Positions 33,423 through 41,808 of a stretch of 64,000 bases of DNA are shown one piece after another. The notes beneath the pieces are model-generated. The model was not told the DNA's origin. It did not search any database and saw nothing but the letters and a program-made list of their open reading frames with translations. This stretch comes from CATQHL01 sp965204655 (GTDB lineage: Bacteria; Actinomycetota; Acidimicrobiia; Acidimicrobiales; CATQHL01): positions 2,046,001 to 2,110,000 of the forward strand of contig OZ241998.1 of the NCBI GenBank assembly GCA_965204655.1. Direction: 5' to 3'. Position 1 is the first letter of the stretch. Every line of letters begins with the position of its first letter. The position numbers were made by a program, and so were the translations under genes.

Positions 33423-34606
33423 GCGGGGACGGGCCGGCCATCCCCGCTGCTTCTGCCGGGGTCTCGGCGGCCAACGCCGCTTCTGTCAAGCCGCCCCGCT
33501 GGACGTTTCAGTGGAAGGAACTCCACGAGGAAGTGATCACCAGCGGTCTGTGCACAGGCTGCGCGGGCTGCGTTATCGCCTGTCCTCACGACGTCATCGG
33601 TTACAAGCACGAACCGGGGGAGTATTACCCGTTCCACCTTGAGGAGGAACTCGGCCCCAGCAACTGCACGCACGGGGAGAAGGGCTGCACGTCCTGCACT
33701 CGAGCGTGCCCCCGCTTCAGAGCCTGGGAGCCGGAAGCCGACGAGCACCTGTTCGGCCGCCGGCGCAGCGGCGACGAGTTCTCAGGCATCTACAAGGACA
33801 TCATCCTCGCCCGCGCTAGCGACGACTTCATCTATGAGATCGGCCAGGACGGCGGGCTGGTCTCTGCCATTCTGATCTGGTGCCTGGAGAACGGGATCAT
33901 AGACGGCGCCCTGGTCTCGCACCTTGAAGGCGCCGAGGGCGGCTGGAAGGCGATCCCCGCCGTCGCCGCCAACCGGGAGGAAGTCCTGGCAGGGGCGGGC
34001 AGCCGTTACACCTACTCGGCTAACACGGTTGCCTACTCCTACGCTGAGGAGAGGGGCCTTTCCAGCCTGGCTCTCGTGGGGATGAGTTGCCAGACCTCCA
34101 TCGGGCCGGTCATGTGGCACCGCAAGGTCGGCAAGGTGGGGAAGCGCATCAAGCTGAACATCGGGCTGCTGTGTTCCAAGTCGTTCGACGATTCCCTGTT
34201 TGACGGACTCTTCTGGATCAAGTACGGACTGCGGAAGCAGGACATCAAGAAGATGAACATCAAGGGCGTCTTCCAAGTCTGGACGCACGGAGGAGAGTAC
34301 TACGAGATCCCCCTTAAGGACTGCCACGCCTGGACTCGCGAAGGCTGCCACCACTGCCCCGACTTCGCCGCGGAGCACGCCGACATCTCCACGGGCGGCA
34401 TTGGCGACGAGACCGACTGGACGCTGACCGTGGTGCGTACCGACCTGGGGCGGGAGATCATCGTTCGGATGCTGGAAGAGGGCGTGATCGTTGCCAAGCC
34501 CGGCGACGCTGACGAGGCCGCCATCAAGCTGATGCACAAACTCTCTGCGAAGAGCAGAGCCCGCTGGCCGGATTGGGCGGCGGGCGACGCCGCCTTGAAG
34601 AGGTAG
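33419..34606 (+). CDS. FrhB-type coenzyme F420 hydrogenase/dehydrogenase beta-subunit family protein
   Basis: A 395-residue iron-sulfur flavoprotein related to FrhB, FpoF and FqoF, which pass electrons to or from F420. GLCTGCAGCVIACPHDVIGY gives a 4Fe-4S site near residue 42. Further cysteines follow in CTHGEKGCTSCTRACPRF and, in the C-terminal half, GMSCQTS, GLLCSKSFDD and EGCHHCPDFAAEHADIS. The central GQDGGLVSAILIWCLENGII resembles the FrhB N-terminal domain. GTG 33419 overlaps the SDR stop; the open frame upstream is inside the SDR gene. No hydrogenase subunits are nearby, so it is not an F420-reducing hydrogenase. A partner role with the SDR is inferred. Confidence 0.85.
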   Translation: MSGDGPAIPAASAGVSAANAASVKPPRWTFQWKELHEEVITSGLCTGCAGCVIACPHDVIGYKHEPGEYYPFHLEEELGPSNCTHGEKGCTSCTRACPRFRAWEPEADEHLFGRRRSGDEFSGIYKDIILARASDDFIYEIGQDGGLVSAILIWCLENGIIDGALVSHLEGAEGGWKAIPAVAANREEVLAGAGSRYTYSANTVAYSYAEERGLSSLALVGMSCQTSIGPVMWHRKVGKVGKRIKLNIGLLCSKSFDDSLFDGLFWIKYGLRKQDIKKMNIKGVFQVWTHGGEYYEIPLKDCHAWTREGCHHCPDFAAEHADISTGGIGDETDWTLTVVRTDLGREIIVRMLEEGVIVAKPGDADEAAIKLMHKLSAKSRARWPDWAAGDAALKR

Positions 34607-34611
34607 CCTCC

Positions 34612-35085
34612 TCAGCCCACTCCTGCCGCATTGGCGATGCATTCGCGCATTATCTGGCGGAGCGTCTGACCGGTGTCGTCCTCGTTGATCTGGGAGGCGT
34701 CGCCGCGCACCTTGGAGTCGAGTTCCTTGAAATCTTCAAAGGACACTTCGGTGATGACTCTCGTCCAGGCGCACCCGCAGGCGCTCGGGATATCTGCCGG
34801 ACGCACGGTTCTGTCCTTTTCGGCCTGTTTGGCGCAGGCCTCGGTGTAGTTTTTTCGGACTGTCTCGTCGTAGGAAGTCGGCTCTCCGGAGTTTCCGCAG
34901 CCGGCGGTGAGGATCAGCAGGGTCAGGACGGCAGCCGCCCGCAGGTTGCGCTTGGCTGAACGCTTCGGGTCAGAGGAGGCGTTCAGGGGCGAGCCCTTCA
35001 GGCGGGCTGAATGGGCTGGGCTTTGGCGGGCTGGGCGGGCTTGGACTTGACGATCTGGGAGGTCTGGGATTCCTGCGGTGCGCAC
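34612..35085 (-). CDS. small putative lipoprotein, function unknown
   Basis: The clear part is a lipoprotein signal (RNLRAAAVLTLLILTAGCGN, lipobox LTAGC) followed by about 90 residues with YDETVRKNYTEACAKQAE, three more cysteines (ACGCAW) and a helical end (LRQIMRECIANAAG). GTG 35085 is the nearest usual start after the preceding gene and gives 157 residues with an unusually long N-region. A CTG at 34986 with AAGGG upstream would give a normal 29-residue signal peptide and fits a pattern seen in other genes here. No family is recognised. It is convergent with the FrhB-type gene. Confidence 0.7.
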   Translation of the reverse strand: MRTAGIPDLPDRQVQARPARQSPAHSARLKGSPLNASSDPKRSAKRNLRAAAVLTLLILTAGCGNSGEPTSYDETVRKNYTEACAKQAEKDRTVRPADIPSACGCAWTRVITEVSFEDFKELDSKVRGDASQINEDDTGQTLRQIMRECIANAAGVG

Positions 35086-35096
35086 GAAACCGCAGG

Positions 35097-35759
35097 CTAG
35101 CGGAGCAGCCGGAGAGCTTGGGCGAAGACGGCGTCGAGCATTTCTTCGGTGAGCCTGCCAGTGAAGGTGTTTTGCTGGCTGACGTGGTAAGAACACAGCA
35201 GGACGGGCGCCTCGGGCGCCTCAGGCGAACTCATCGGCTGCACCTGCAGGCCGTGGGCGAATGCCGGTCGCGGGCGGACGCCGAAGTGGCGCGCCAGGGA
35301 GACGTAGGCCAGCCCGCCGAGCGCCACGATCACCTGAAGCGAACGCAGAGCCGCCAACTCACGCTGGAAGAACCCCAGGCAAGCGGCCTGTTCTGCGGCG
35401 GTCGGCTTGTTAGCGGGGGGAGCGCACTTCACCGGCGCCGTGATGAAGGCGTCGCGCAGCACGAGCCCGTCGTCTGCGTCGGTGGAATTCGGCTGGTTGG
35501 CGAAGCCCGCTCGCCAGAGCGCCCGGTAGAGCCAGTCGCCTGAGCGGTCGCCCGTGAACATGCGTCCGGTGCGGTTAGCGCCGTGGGCGGCGGGCGCCAG
35601 CCCCACCACCCCGAGGCGGGCGCAGGGGTCGCCGAAGCCCGCTACCGGCTTCCCCCAGTACTCCTGTTCGGCGAAGGCGGCGCGGCGCGTGCGGGCCACC
35701 TCTTCCCTCCAGGCCACTAGCCGCGGGCAGGCGCGACAGGAGGTGATCTCGCCAGCCAA
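35097..35759 (-). CDS. uracil-DNA glycosylase family 5 (UdgB type)
   Basis: Family 5 enzymes excise uracil and other deaminated bases and carry a 4Fe-4S cluster. The 220-residue product has ITSCRACPRLVAWREEVA (first cluster cysteines), the catalytic motif VVGLAPAAHGANRTGRMFTG, FITAPVKCAPPANKPTAAEQ with the remaining cysteines, and the late SYHVSQQNTFTGRL motif. The start is TTG 35759; the open frame continues upstream through an Ala/Asp-rich stretch with no usual start codon. The preceding ELNR looks like the typical family N-terminus, so the true start may be a little earlier. It is divergent from the phosphomutase. Confidence 0.9.
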   Translation of the reverse strand: MAGEITSCRACPRLVAWREEVARTRRAAFAEQEYWGKPVAGFGDPCARLGVVGLAPAAHGANRTGRMFTGDRSGDWLYRALWRAGFANQPNSTDADDGLVLRDAFITAPVKCAPPANKPTAAEQAACLGFFQRELAALRSLQVIVALGGLAYVSLARHFGVRPRPAFAHGLQVQPMSSPEAPEAPVLLCSYHVSQQNTFTGRLTEEMLDAVFAQALRLLR

Positions 35760-35920
35760 TCGGTTGAGTTCGGCGGAGGCGGAGAGTTCGGTTCCGGCGT
35801 CGTCGGCGTTGGGTTCAGCGTCGTCGGCGGCGGAGAGTTTGGCGTCAGCGCCGTCGGAGGCTGCGGCTGCGGCTGCGTTGGCTTCGGTTGCGATGTATGA
35901 ACGCTAGGTTGAGCAGGCAC

Positions 35921-36616
35921 ATGTCCCCCTCCTCAACCTCTGAAGAATGCGTTTCCCCGGAGTCGGGCTCCGATGGCGACCAGCACCCCTCGCCGCTCAC
36001 CCTGGTGCTGCTGGTCAGGCACGCAACCACCGAAACCACCGGAAAGTTGCTCCCTGGCCGAGCCGGCGGCCTTCACCTCTCTATGTCAGGCCGAGCCGAA
36101 GCCGCCGCGGTCGCCGAGCGAGTGTCACAGGTTCCCCGGCTGGCCTGTGTCTACTCCTCGCCCATGGAGCGCGCCAAGGAGACTGCAGAGCCGATAGCAG
36201 CCGCCGCTGGACTGCTCGTCAAGGAAGAACCCCGTTTGAACGAGTGTGACTTCGGCGACTGGACGGGGCGCAAACTCGCCGACCTTCGGGAACTCCCGGA
36301 GTGGCGGACGCTCCAGCGCCGCCCCAGCGGTTTCCGATTTCCAGGCGGGGAGTCCTTTCTTGAGATGCAAGTCAGGATCTCCTCCGCCGTAGAGGAGTTG
36401 GCGGTTCTGCATCGCGGGGAGAGCGTCGTCGTTGTCTCTCACGCCGATCCGATCAAGGCTGCGGCAGCCAACGCAGCGGGCATGCACCTTGACTGCTTTC
36501 AGCGGCTGGTTGTCGCCCCGGCTTCCGTCACGGCCCTGGCTTACGGTGGCTACACGCCTCTGCTGCTCACCCTAAACTCGTTGGTAGACGATTTGAAGAC
36601 GCTGGGACTCTCATGA
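35921..36616 (+). CDS. histidine phosphatase family protein (MSMEG_4193-type putative phosphomutase)
   Basis: A 231-residue branch-1 histidine phosphatase. LLVRHATTETTGKLLPGRA has the RHG-like motif with catalytic His (RHA), followed by LHLSMSGRAEAAAVAERV, YSSPMERAKETAEPIA, NECDFGDWTGRKL and the second catalytic His in VVVVSHADPIKAAAANAAG. ATG 35921 is chosen; ATG 35897 is possible. It overlaps the DUF3090 gene by 4 bp and is followed by an SCO1664-family gene, an actinobacterial three-gene arrangement known from TIGRFAM definitions (TIGR03848, TIGR03847, TIGR03843). The physiological substrate is unknown. Confidence 0.87.
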   Translation: MSPSSTSEECVSPESGSDGDQHPSPLTLVLLVRHATTETTGKLLPGRAGGLHLSMSGRAEAAAVAERVSQVPRLACVYSSPMERAKETAEPIAAAAGLLVKEEPRLNECDFGDWTGRKLADLRELPEWRTLQRRPSGFRFPGGESFLEMQVRISSAVEELAVLHRGESVVVVSHADPIKAAAANAAGMHLDCFQRLVVAPASVTALAYGGYTPLLLTLNSLVDDLKTLGLS

Positions 36617-37212
36617 GCCAAACTTACGAATTTTCTAACTTAGACGGGTTTTCTTGCGGAGCGATCGGCCCCAAGGGAAGGAGGGTTTTCTACGTGCAGC
36701 TGCGCGGGGGTGAGATGGTGCTCTCTTTGAAGATGGAGAAACAGCAGGTGGCGGCGCTGACGGATTTTCTCTACAACACTCTGGCGGATGTCTTTGGCCA
36801 TCACGTCCCTCCTGAAGGGGAGAGAGAGGAGGAGGCCGGTTTCCTGGACAGCTTCGGCGGCGGCGAACTCCCGCCCGAGGGTTCACGCTCGGACGAAGCC
36901 TCGGAGCGCTCCGATGCCTTCCTATCCGACTACGACGAACCGTTCTTTTCCGAGCCCGACGAGCCCGACTGGATCGTCGGCAAGATCGGAGCCGCCTACC
37001 AGAAGGACGAGGACTTCATCGTCCTCTGGATGGAGGAATTGGCGGACGAAGATAGGGAAATGCAGTCGATCGCTAGGTTCTCTCTGCAGGTTGAGCAGGC
37101 CTCCAACTTCGTCCGCCAAGCCCGCACGGTCATGGCGGCGGGCCGCCCTCCCTGCCCGTACTGCAGGGCGCCGCTCAACTGGGAAGACGGCTTCTGTCCC
37201 TGCTGGAACTGA
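36613..37212 (+). CDS. DUF3090 family protein
   Basis: A 199-residue conserved actinobacterial protein of unknown function. It starts MSQTYEFSNLDGFSCGAIGP and has GRRVFYVQLRGGEMVLSLKM, KQQVAALTDFLYN, the acidic centre (about residues 65-115) with WIVGKIGAAYQKDEDFIVL, and SFVRQ-like NFVRQARTVMAAGRPPCPYC. The end carries two cysteine pairs (CPYC and CPCWN) typical of the family and likely binding zinc. The centre is more acidic and longer than I would expect. It overlaps the upstream phosphomutase by ATGA and abuts the downstream gene, so the three are one operon. Confidence 0.87.
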   Translation: MSQTYEFSNLDGFSCGAIGPKGRRVFYVQLRGGEMVLSLKMEKQQVAALTDFLYNTLADVFGHHVPPEGEREEEAGFLDSFGGGELPPEGSRSDEASERSDAFLSDYDEPFFSEPDEPDWIVGKIGAAYQKDEDFIVLWMEELADEDREMQSIARFSLQVEQASNFVRQARTVMAAGRPPCPYCRAPLNWEDGFCPCWN

Positions 37213-37968
37213 TTGCTGCGGGATTTGGCCGATTCGCCTATTCGCGCCCGCCCGCCGGTCCCCGAGCAGGAAGCCATTGAGGAACTCCATACCGCCGAGG
37301 TAAAGGTGCTGGGGCGTCTGCCTTGGAGTTCCAACGCCACGTTCCTAGTAGACCTCCAGCGCTCAGACGGATCTGTGCGCCTGCAGGGCGTATACAAGCC
37401 GGAGCAGGGCGAGCGTCCGTTGTGGGATTTCCCGCCCGGGCTCTACAAGAGGGAGGTGGCCGCGTACGTTCTTTCACGCCACCTGGGCTGGGACTTGGTG
37501 CCGCCCACGGTGGAGCGGGACGCTCCGCTGGGACGCGGGTCGCTGCAGCTTTTCGTCCCGGCCGATTTTGAGCAGCACTACTTCCTGTTGTGCCGACGTA
37601 AGGAACTCTGGCCTTCGCTGGCGAAGTTGTGCGCTTTTGACGTGGTGAGCAACGCCGCCGACCGCAAAGGCGGGCACGTGCTCCTTGAAGGCGCCGAGCG
37701 CATCTGGGCGGTGGACAACGGGCTTTGTTTTCATCAGGAGTTCAAGCTTCGGACCGTGGTGTGGGACTTCGCCGGCCAGCGGCTGCCGGAAGAGGTGGGC
37801 GGCACCCTGAGACAGCTCTGCGAGCAGGGCAGCCTCGCCGCCGACCTAGACGGGCTGCTGAACGCTTCTGAGCAGAGCGCCCTCTTTGAGCGGGCGGATG
37901 CGCTGGTGCGCCTAGGACGCTTCCCTGAACCCTCCTCCAGGGGAGGGTTTCCCTGGCCGCCCGTGTAA
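37213..37968 (+). CDS. SCO1664 family protein
   Basis: A 251-residue protein distantly related to phosphatidylinositol 3/4-kinase-like folds according to the family description (TIGR03843). Conserved pieces are LPWSSNATFLVDLQ, GVYKPEQGERPLWDFPPGLY, REVAAYVLSRHLGWDLVPPT, AFDVVSNAADRKGGHVLLEG and IWAVDNGLCFHQEFKLRTVV. The last two resemble kinase catalytic Asp (NAADRKGGH) and metal (VDNGL) motifs. The start is a TTG directly after the DUF3090 stop. In many actinobacteria mshC follows; here etfA follows on the other strand. A terminator-like hairpin pair lies after it. Confidence 0.87.
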   Translation: MLRDLADSPIRARPPVPEQEAIEELHTAEVKVLGRLPWSSNATFLVDLQRSDGSVRLQGVYKPEQGERPLWDFPPGLYKREVAAYVLSRHLGWDLVPPTVERDAPLGRGSLQLFVPADFEQHYFLLCRRKELWPSLAKLCAFDVVSNAADRKGGHVLLEGAERIWAVDNGLCFHQEFKLRTVVWDFAGQRLPEEVGGTLRQLCEQGSLAADLDGLLNASEQSALFERADALVRLGRFPEPSSRGGFPWPPV

Positions 37969-37984
37969 GGCACTTCGGGCTTGT

Positions 37985-38026
37985 GGCGGCTCTCGCCGCT
38001 GGATTTCTGTGGCGGCTCTCGCCGCC
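37985..38026. terminator. duplicated GC hairpin between convergent genes
   Basis: GGCGGC-TCTC-GCCGC occurs twice (37985-37999 and 38011-38026, the second perfect with GCCGCC), each flanked by TGT. The site lies between the 3' ends of the SCO1664-family gene and etfA, so a bidirectional terminator is likely. There is no T tract, as is usual in high-G+C actinobacteria. Confidence 0.5.
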
Positions 38027-38033
38027 GCCCTCT

Positions 38034-39020
38034 CTAGCGCGACTTCAAGGCGTCGATGAGCCTGGGCAGCACCTTGTGGACGTCGCCCACGATCCCTAGG
38101 TCGGCCACTCCGAAGATGGGAGCGTCGGGATCTTTGTTGATGGCGATGATGGCCTTGGAGTTCTTCATCCCTACCAGGTGCTGAGTGGCACCCGATATGC
38201 CGCAGGCTATGTAGACGTCGGGCTTGACAACTTTGCCGGTCTGTCCGACTTGGTAGGAGTAGGGCACCCATCCGGCGTCCACTATCGCCCTTGAGGCTCC
38301 GGCTGCCCCGCCTAGGAGTGCGGCTAGTTCCTCCACTAACTGGAACTTCTCGGCGTCTCCGAGGCCGCGCCCGCCCGCCACGACCACCCCAGCCTCGTCG
38401 AGCTTGGGGCCCGTGGACTGCTCTACGCGGCGATGGACGATGCGAGCCGAACCTCCCCTGCCGAGATCGCCCACCGGCAACTCCGAGACGACCGCCGGCG
38501 CTCCGCCAAGGGCTTCAGGCGTGAAGGACTTGGGACGCAGAAGGAATATCTGCGGGCGCACGTCGGCAAAGCGCGTGCGGACGTTGGTTGTCCCCCCGAA
38601 GACCGGCTCGGTGCCCGTGAGGCAGCCGTCTTCGTCGTGGAGTTCGGTGATGTTGGTGATGACAGGGACGTCCAACTTGGCCGAGAGCCGTCCTGCGACG
38701 TCCCTGCCGTCGTAGGTCGTGCCGAACAGCACGACCTCGGGCGGGCCGTCTTCGGCGAATTGAGCGGCCAGGGCAGCGGCCAGCGGTGCCCCGGCGAGAG
38801 CGTCGGGGCTCGCCGTCAGGTGGTGCAGGCTTTCCGCTCCGTGCTCCCCCGCCGCGGCGGCCATCGCTTCGCTCTCCGCCCCCATGGCGAAGGCCTCAAC
38901 CTTTCCGCCGCCGGCAATGCTGCGAGCGGCCGCCATCAATTCCAATGAAATGGGAAGCAGGGCGCCGTCGGAGCCCTCCCCGGCGGGCTCTGCGTGCACC
39001 CAGACGCGCCTCCCGCTCAT
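38034..39020 (-). CDS. etfA: electron transfer flavoprotein alpha subunit
   Basis: EtfA pairs with EtfB to carry electrons from acyl-CoA and similar dehydrogenases to the quinone pool. The 328-residue protein has an N-terminal ETF domain (VVLFGTTYDGRDVAGRLSAK, LDVPVITNI) and the C-terminal FAD-binding domain (VVVAGGRGLGDAEKFQLVEE, WVPYSYQVGQTGKVVKPDVY, GISGATQHLVGMKNSKAIIA and NKDPDAPIFGVADLGIVGD). The signature is complete. It lies 43 bp downstream of etfB. Confidence 0.96.
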   Translation of the reverse strand: MSGRRVWVHAEPAGEGSDGALLPISLELMAAARSIAGGGKVEAFAMGAESEAMAAAAGEHGAESLHHLTASPDALAGAPLAAALAAQFAEDGPPEVVLFGTTYDGRDVAGRLSAKLDVPVITNITELHDEDGCLTGTEPVFGGTTNVRTRFADVRPQIFLLRPKSFTPEALGGAPAVVSELPVGDLGRGGSARIVHRRVEQSTGPKLDEAGVVVAGGRGLGDAEKFQLVEELAALLGGAAGASRAIVDAGWVPYSYQVGQTGKVVKPDVYIACGISGATQHLVGMKNSKAIIAINKDPDAPIFGVADLGIVGDVHKVLPRLIDALKSR

Positions 39021-39063
39021 CGTCTGGCTCCCGCCCCTGATCCTGAGACGATCCCGCCTGCCA

Positions 39064-39852
39064 TTACAGAACCTTGAGTTCTGTCAGGAGGGCGGCGATG
39101 CGTTCGTGGCCGTCCCCGTCGTCTTCGTAGATTTCCCCGCTGGCGCGGTCTGGGGCGGGCGTGATTTCGGTGATGGACTGACGGGCGCCCGCCCAACCGA
39201 CTTCGGCGGCTTCAAGGCCCAACTCGGCGAGGGAGAGATGTTCAGTGGGCTTGGACTTGGCGGCCATTATTCCCTTGAAAGAGGGGTATCGGGGCTCCAC
39301 CACGCCCGCTGTCACGGAGACCACCGCCGGAAGGGGGCACAGCACCTCGTCGCTGCCTGTTTCTGTCTGACGCTGGACTTGCAGAGCGAATTCCCCGTCC
39401 TCTGTTCTCTTGACCGACTTGGCGAAGGTCACGGAAGGCATGTCCATCAGTTCTGCCAACTGGGCGGGCACGGTGCCGGTGTATCCGTCGGTGGACTCCG
39501 TGGCGGCTAGCACGAGGTCGGGCTGCACCCTGCGCAGGGCGGCGGCGAGCACCTTGGCCGTGGACAGGGCGTCGCTTCCGGCCAGCGCTTCGTCGCTCAC
39601 CACCACGGCGGAGTCGGCGCCCATGGCCAGGGCGGTGCGTATCCCGCCGAGCGCCCCGTCGGGCGCCATGGACACCACGGCTACGCTTCCCTCCCCGGCG
39701 TCTTCTACGAGCTGAAGGGCCATCTCAACGCCGTAAGAGTCCGACTCGTCAAGAATGAGTTTCTCGCTGCGCTCGAGGGTTTTGGTCTGCTCGTCGAGCC
39801 TGCCCGGGTTAGCGGGGTCGGGTATCTGCTTCACGCAGACTGCGATTTTCAC
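39064..39852 (-). CDS. etfB: electron transfer flavoprotein beta subunit
   Basis: The 262-residue beta subunit binds AMP and shapes the FAD domain interface. It begins MKIAVCVKQIPDPA and has the conserved ILDESDSYGVEMALQLVEDA, VVSMAPDGALGGIRTALAMG, KVLAAALRRVQPDLVLAATE and, around residue 120, DGYTGTVPAQLAELMDMPSV. The later KSKPTEHLSLAELGL is also usual. The start is GTG 39852. It is transcribed with etfA and is divergent from the diacylglycerol-kinase-like gene. Confidence 0.96.
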   Translation of the reverse strand: MKIAVCVKQIPDPANPGRLDEQTKTLERSEKLILDESDSYGVEMALQLVEDAGEGSVAVVSMAPDGALGGIRTALAMGADSAVVVSDEALAGSDALSTAKVLAAALRRVQPDLVLAATESTDGYTGTVPAQLAELMDMPSVTFAKSVKRTEDGEFALQVQRQTETGSDEVLCPLPAVVSVTAGVVEPRYPSFKGIMAAKSKPTEHLSLAELGLEAAEVGWAGARQSITEITPAPDRASGEIYEDDGDGHERIAALLTELKVL

Positions 39853-40010
39853 CCTTTGATTGTGTTGGTTTTTCTCGCAGATAGCAACTTTGAGAAACGT
39901 TTAAGCGGGATCCCTCGCGTCCCGCCGGGCGTCCGCCCCAGGCAACGTCAGACTGCTCGTACGGTTCCTAAGATGGCTGGAAGCTCGACTCCCGCTCGGA
40001 GAACGCCGCT

Positions 40011-40931
40011 CTGAAACTGCTCCTTATAGTCAACCCCTCCGCCTCAGCGGTCTCGCCTCGGACGCGCGTCGTGGTCAACCGGATGCTTGCCGCTCGCCAC
40101 GAGGTGCGCACTGTGCTGACGACTCGCCGTGGGCACGCAACGGCGCTCGCCCGCCGCGGCGCCCGGGAAGGAACCGATGCGGTCGTGGTGCTCGGCGGGG
40201 ACGGCACCTTGAACGAGGCCGCCAACGGCCTAGCGGGAAGCGGCACTGCGCTCGCAGCGCTCCCTGGAGGGTCTACCAACGTGTTCGCCCGCACGCTCGG
40301 GCTGCCAGACGACCCCCTTGACGCGGCGGAAGCCACCCTTCGGGCGCTGGAGGAGGGGAGCGTCCAACCCGTCGGACTGGGGGCGGTCAACCGGCGCTAC
40401 TTTCTTTTCCACGCGGGGCTGGGTTTTGACGCCGCTGTGGTGGAGAGGGTGGAGTCGCTCAGCGGCCTCAAGCCCGCCCTGAACCACGCACTATTTGCCT
40501 GGGAGACGATCTGGACGTGGCTGAGGCACTTTGACCGCAGCCGTCCGTATTTCCGTATTGAACTCTCCGACGGGCGCTGCGTGGAGAACGGCTATTTCGC
40601 GGTTCTCATGAACACCAACCCTTACACCTATCTGGGCGAGCGGCCTTTCTCCTTAGCGTCCGAAGCGACGCTGCGCTCACCGCTGGTCTTGCTCTCAATT
40701 CGGCGCTTTTCTGCTGGGAACTTGCTGCGGCTTGCGTATACGTCCTTGCGGAGATCCGAGGGATTGGTCGGCAACCCGCTGGTGCATCACGCAACCGACG
40801 TAGTTGAAGCCCGTATGGTCGGTCACCGCAGGGTGCCGGTTCAAGTGGACGGCGATTTCGCTGGATATTACGAGAACCTGCGGCTGCGCTACCACCGGGA
40901 GGCTCTCCGGGTGGTGCTGCCCGCCGTCTAG
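40011..40931 (+). CDS. diacylglycerol kinase family lipid kinase, apparent CTG start
   Basis: A DAGK catalytic-domain protein (YegS/DgkB type) that would phosphorylate diacylglycerol or a related lipid. The motifs are LLLIVNPSASAVSPRTRVV, VVVLGGDGTLNEAANGLAGS (nucleotide site), ALPGGSTNVFARTLGLPDDP and HAGLGFDAAVVE, with QVDGDFAGYYENLRLRYHRE at the end. The first usual start, GTG 40071, would remove the beta strand KLLLIVNPSA that the fold needs. CTG 40011 gives the typical MKLLLIVNPSA and has GGAGA eight bases upstream, and no ATG, GTG or TTG lies between it and an upstream stop. The product has 306 residues. Confidence 0.85.
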   Translation: MKLLLIVNPSASAVSPRTRVVVNRMLAARHEVRTVLTTRRGHATALARRGAREGTDAVVVLGGDGTLNEAANGLAGSGTALAALPGGSTNVFARTLGLPDDPLDAAEATLRALEEGSVQPVGLGAVNRRYFLFHAGLGFDAAVVERVESLSGLKPALNHALFAWETIWTWLRHFDRSRPYFRIELSDGRCVENGYFAVLMNTNPYTYLGERPFSLASEATLRSPLVLLSIRRFSAGNLLRLAYTSLRRSEGLVGNPLVHHATDVVEARMVGHRRVPVQVDGDFAGYYENLRLRYHREALRVVLPAV

Positions 40932-40953
40932 AGCCGCCGCGCCGCCTGAGTCC

Positions 40954-40976
40954 CCGCCGCGGCTTACCTGCGGCGG
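40954..40976. terminator. GC hairpin between convergent genes
   Basis: CCGCCGC and GCGGCGG are separated by 9 nt in the gap between the diacylglycerol-kinase-like gene and the glycerophosphodiesterase gene, whose 3' ends face each other. Further short GCCGGC-type inverted repeats follow to about 41050. A bidirectional terminator is plausible; no T tract is present. Confidence 0.4.
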
Positions 40977-41056
40977 CTCCCCTTCCCGTTGCGGCTTCCT
41001 TTTGCCGGCTTCCATTGCTTGTTTCTTGTGCCGGCTCCCGCCGGCGCGGCGGCGCG

Positions 41057-41767
41057 CTAGGAGTTCTTGGGGAGGCCGCCCGCGAATTCGTCTACGATCC
41101 TCCGTGCCAGCGGGCAGTCGTCGGTGATGACGCCGTCGGCGCCCGTTGCCGCCAGCTCCTTCAGCGGTTCGGAGTCGTTGACCGTCCAGGGGAAGACCTT
41201 CAGCCCCGCCTGCTGGGCGCGCCGCAGGAGGCGTTCGTTCAGCGCCGTGTAGTAGGGGTGTATGCCCCAGTGACCCGCGTCGGCCACTCTCTCAATGCTC
41301 TGCGGTACGACCATCGGGTCGAAGATCAGAAGCGCCGTGCAGACCTCCGCGGCGACTCGGCGAATCATCTCTATGGTGTCGAAGTTGAAGGAAGAGACGA
41401 CGACCTCACCGTGGTCGCGATAAGCCGACACCAGCCCTGCCACCGCCACGGGGATGGTGTCTTCGTCGTCGTAGCCCGCCTCGGCGGGATCGTTCTTTAT
41501 CTCCACGACCACCCCCATTCCGTGGCAGGCTTCCACAGCCTCCGCCAAGGGCGGCACCCAGTAGGGAAACTCATCGGTGGAGGTCTCCGCCACCAGCCTG
41601 CCGTCCGGCAGGTGGGCGTTGTGGTGGACTACCAGCACGCCGTCGAGGCTTCGCCGCACGTCCAGTTCAACCCAGTCGGCGTTCAGCTTGCGGGCTCGCT
41701 CAAAAGCTTCAATCGTGTTCGGGCGCACCCCGGGGCCGGTCGCTCCCTGGTGGGCGATCACCAGCAT
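41057..41767 (-). CDS. glycerophosphodiester phosphodiesterase
   Basis: A GDPD-family TIM-barrel enzyme of 236 residues that hydrolyses deacylated phospholipids to glycerol 3-phosphate. The catalytic region VIAHQGATGPGVRPNTIEAF carries the first His and the PNT motif (HQG replaces the usual HRG). WVELDVRRSLDGVLVVHHNA supplies the metal-binding Glu/Asp and second His, and GVVVEIKND the next acidic ligands. VFPWTVND and GADGVITDDC are the typical end. There is no signal peptide, so it is cytoplasmic (UgpQ-like). It is third in the mrp-DUF3107-GDPD minus-strand run. Confidence 0.9.
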   Translation of the reverse strand: MLVIAHQGATGPGVRPNTIEAFERARKLNADWVELDVRRSLDGVLVVHHNAHLPDGRLVAETSTDEFPYWVPPLAEAVEACHGMGVVVEIKNDPAEAGYDDEDTIPVAVAGLVSAYRDHGEVVVSSFNFDTIEMIRRVAAEVCTALLIFDPMVVPQSIERVADAGHWGIHPYYTALNERLLRRAQQAGLKVFPWTVNDSEPLKELAATGADGVITDDCPLARRIVDEFAGGLPKNS

Positions 41768-41808
41768 GGACAGGTCAGGTCAACCGGCGGGGGAACCGGG
41801 GTTCTGGC

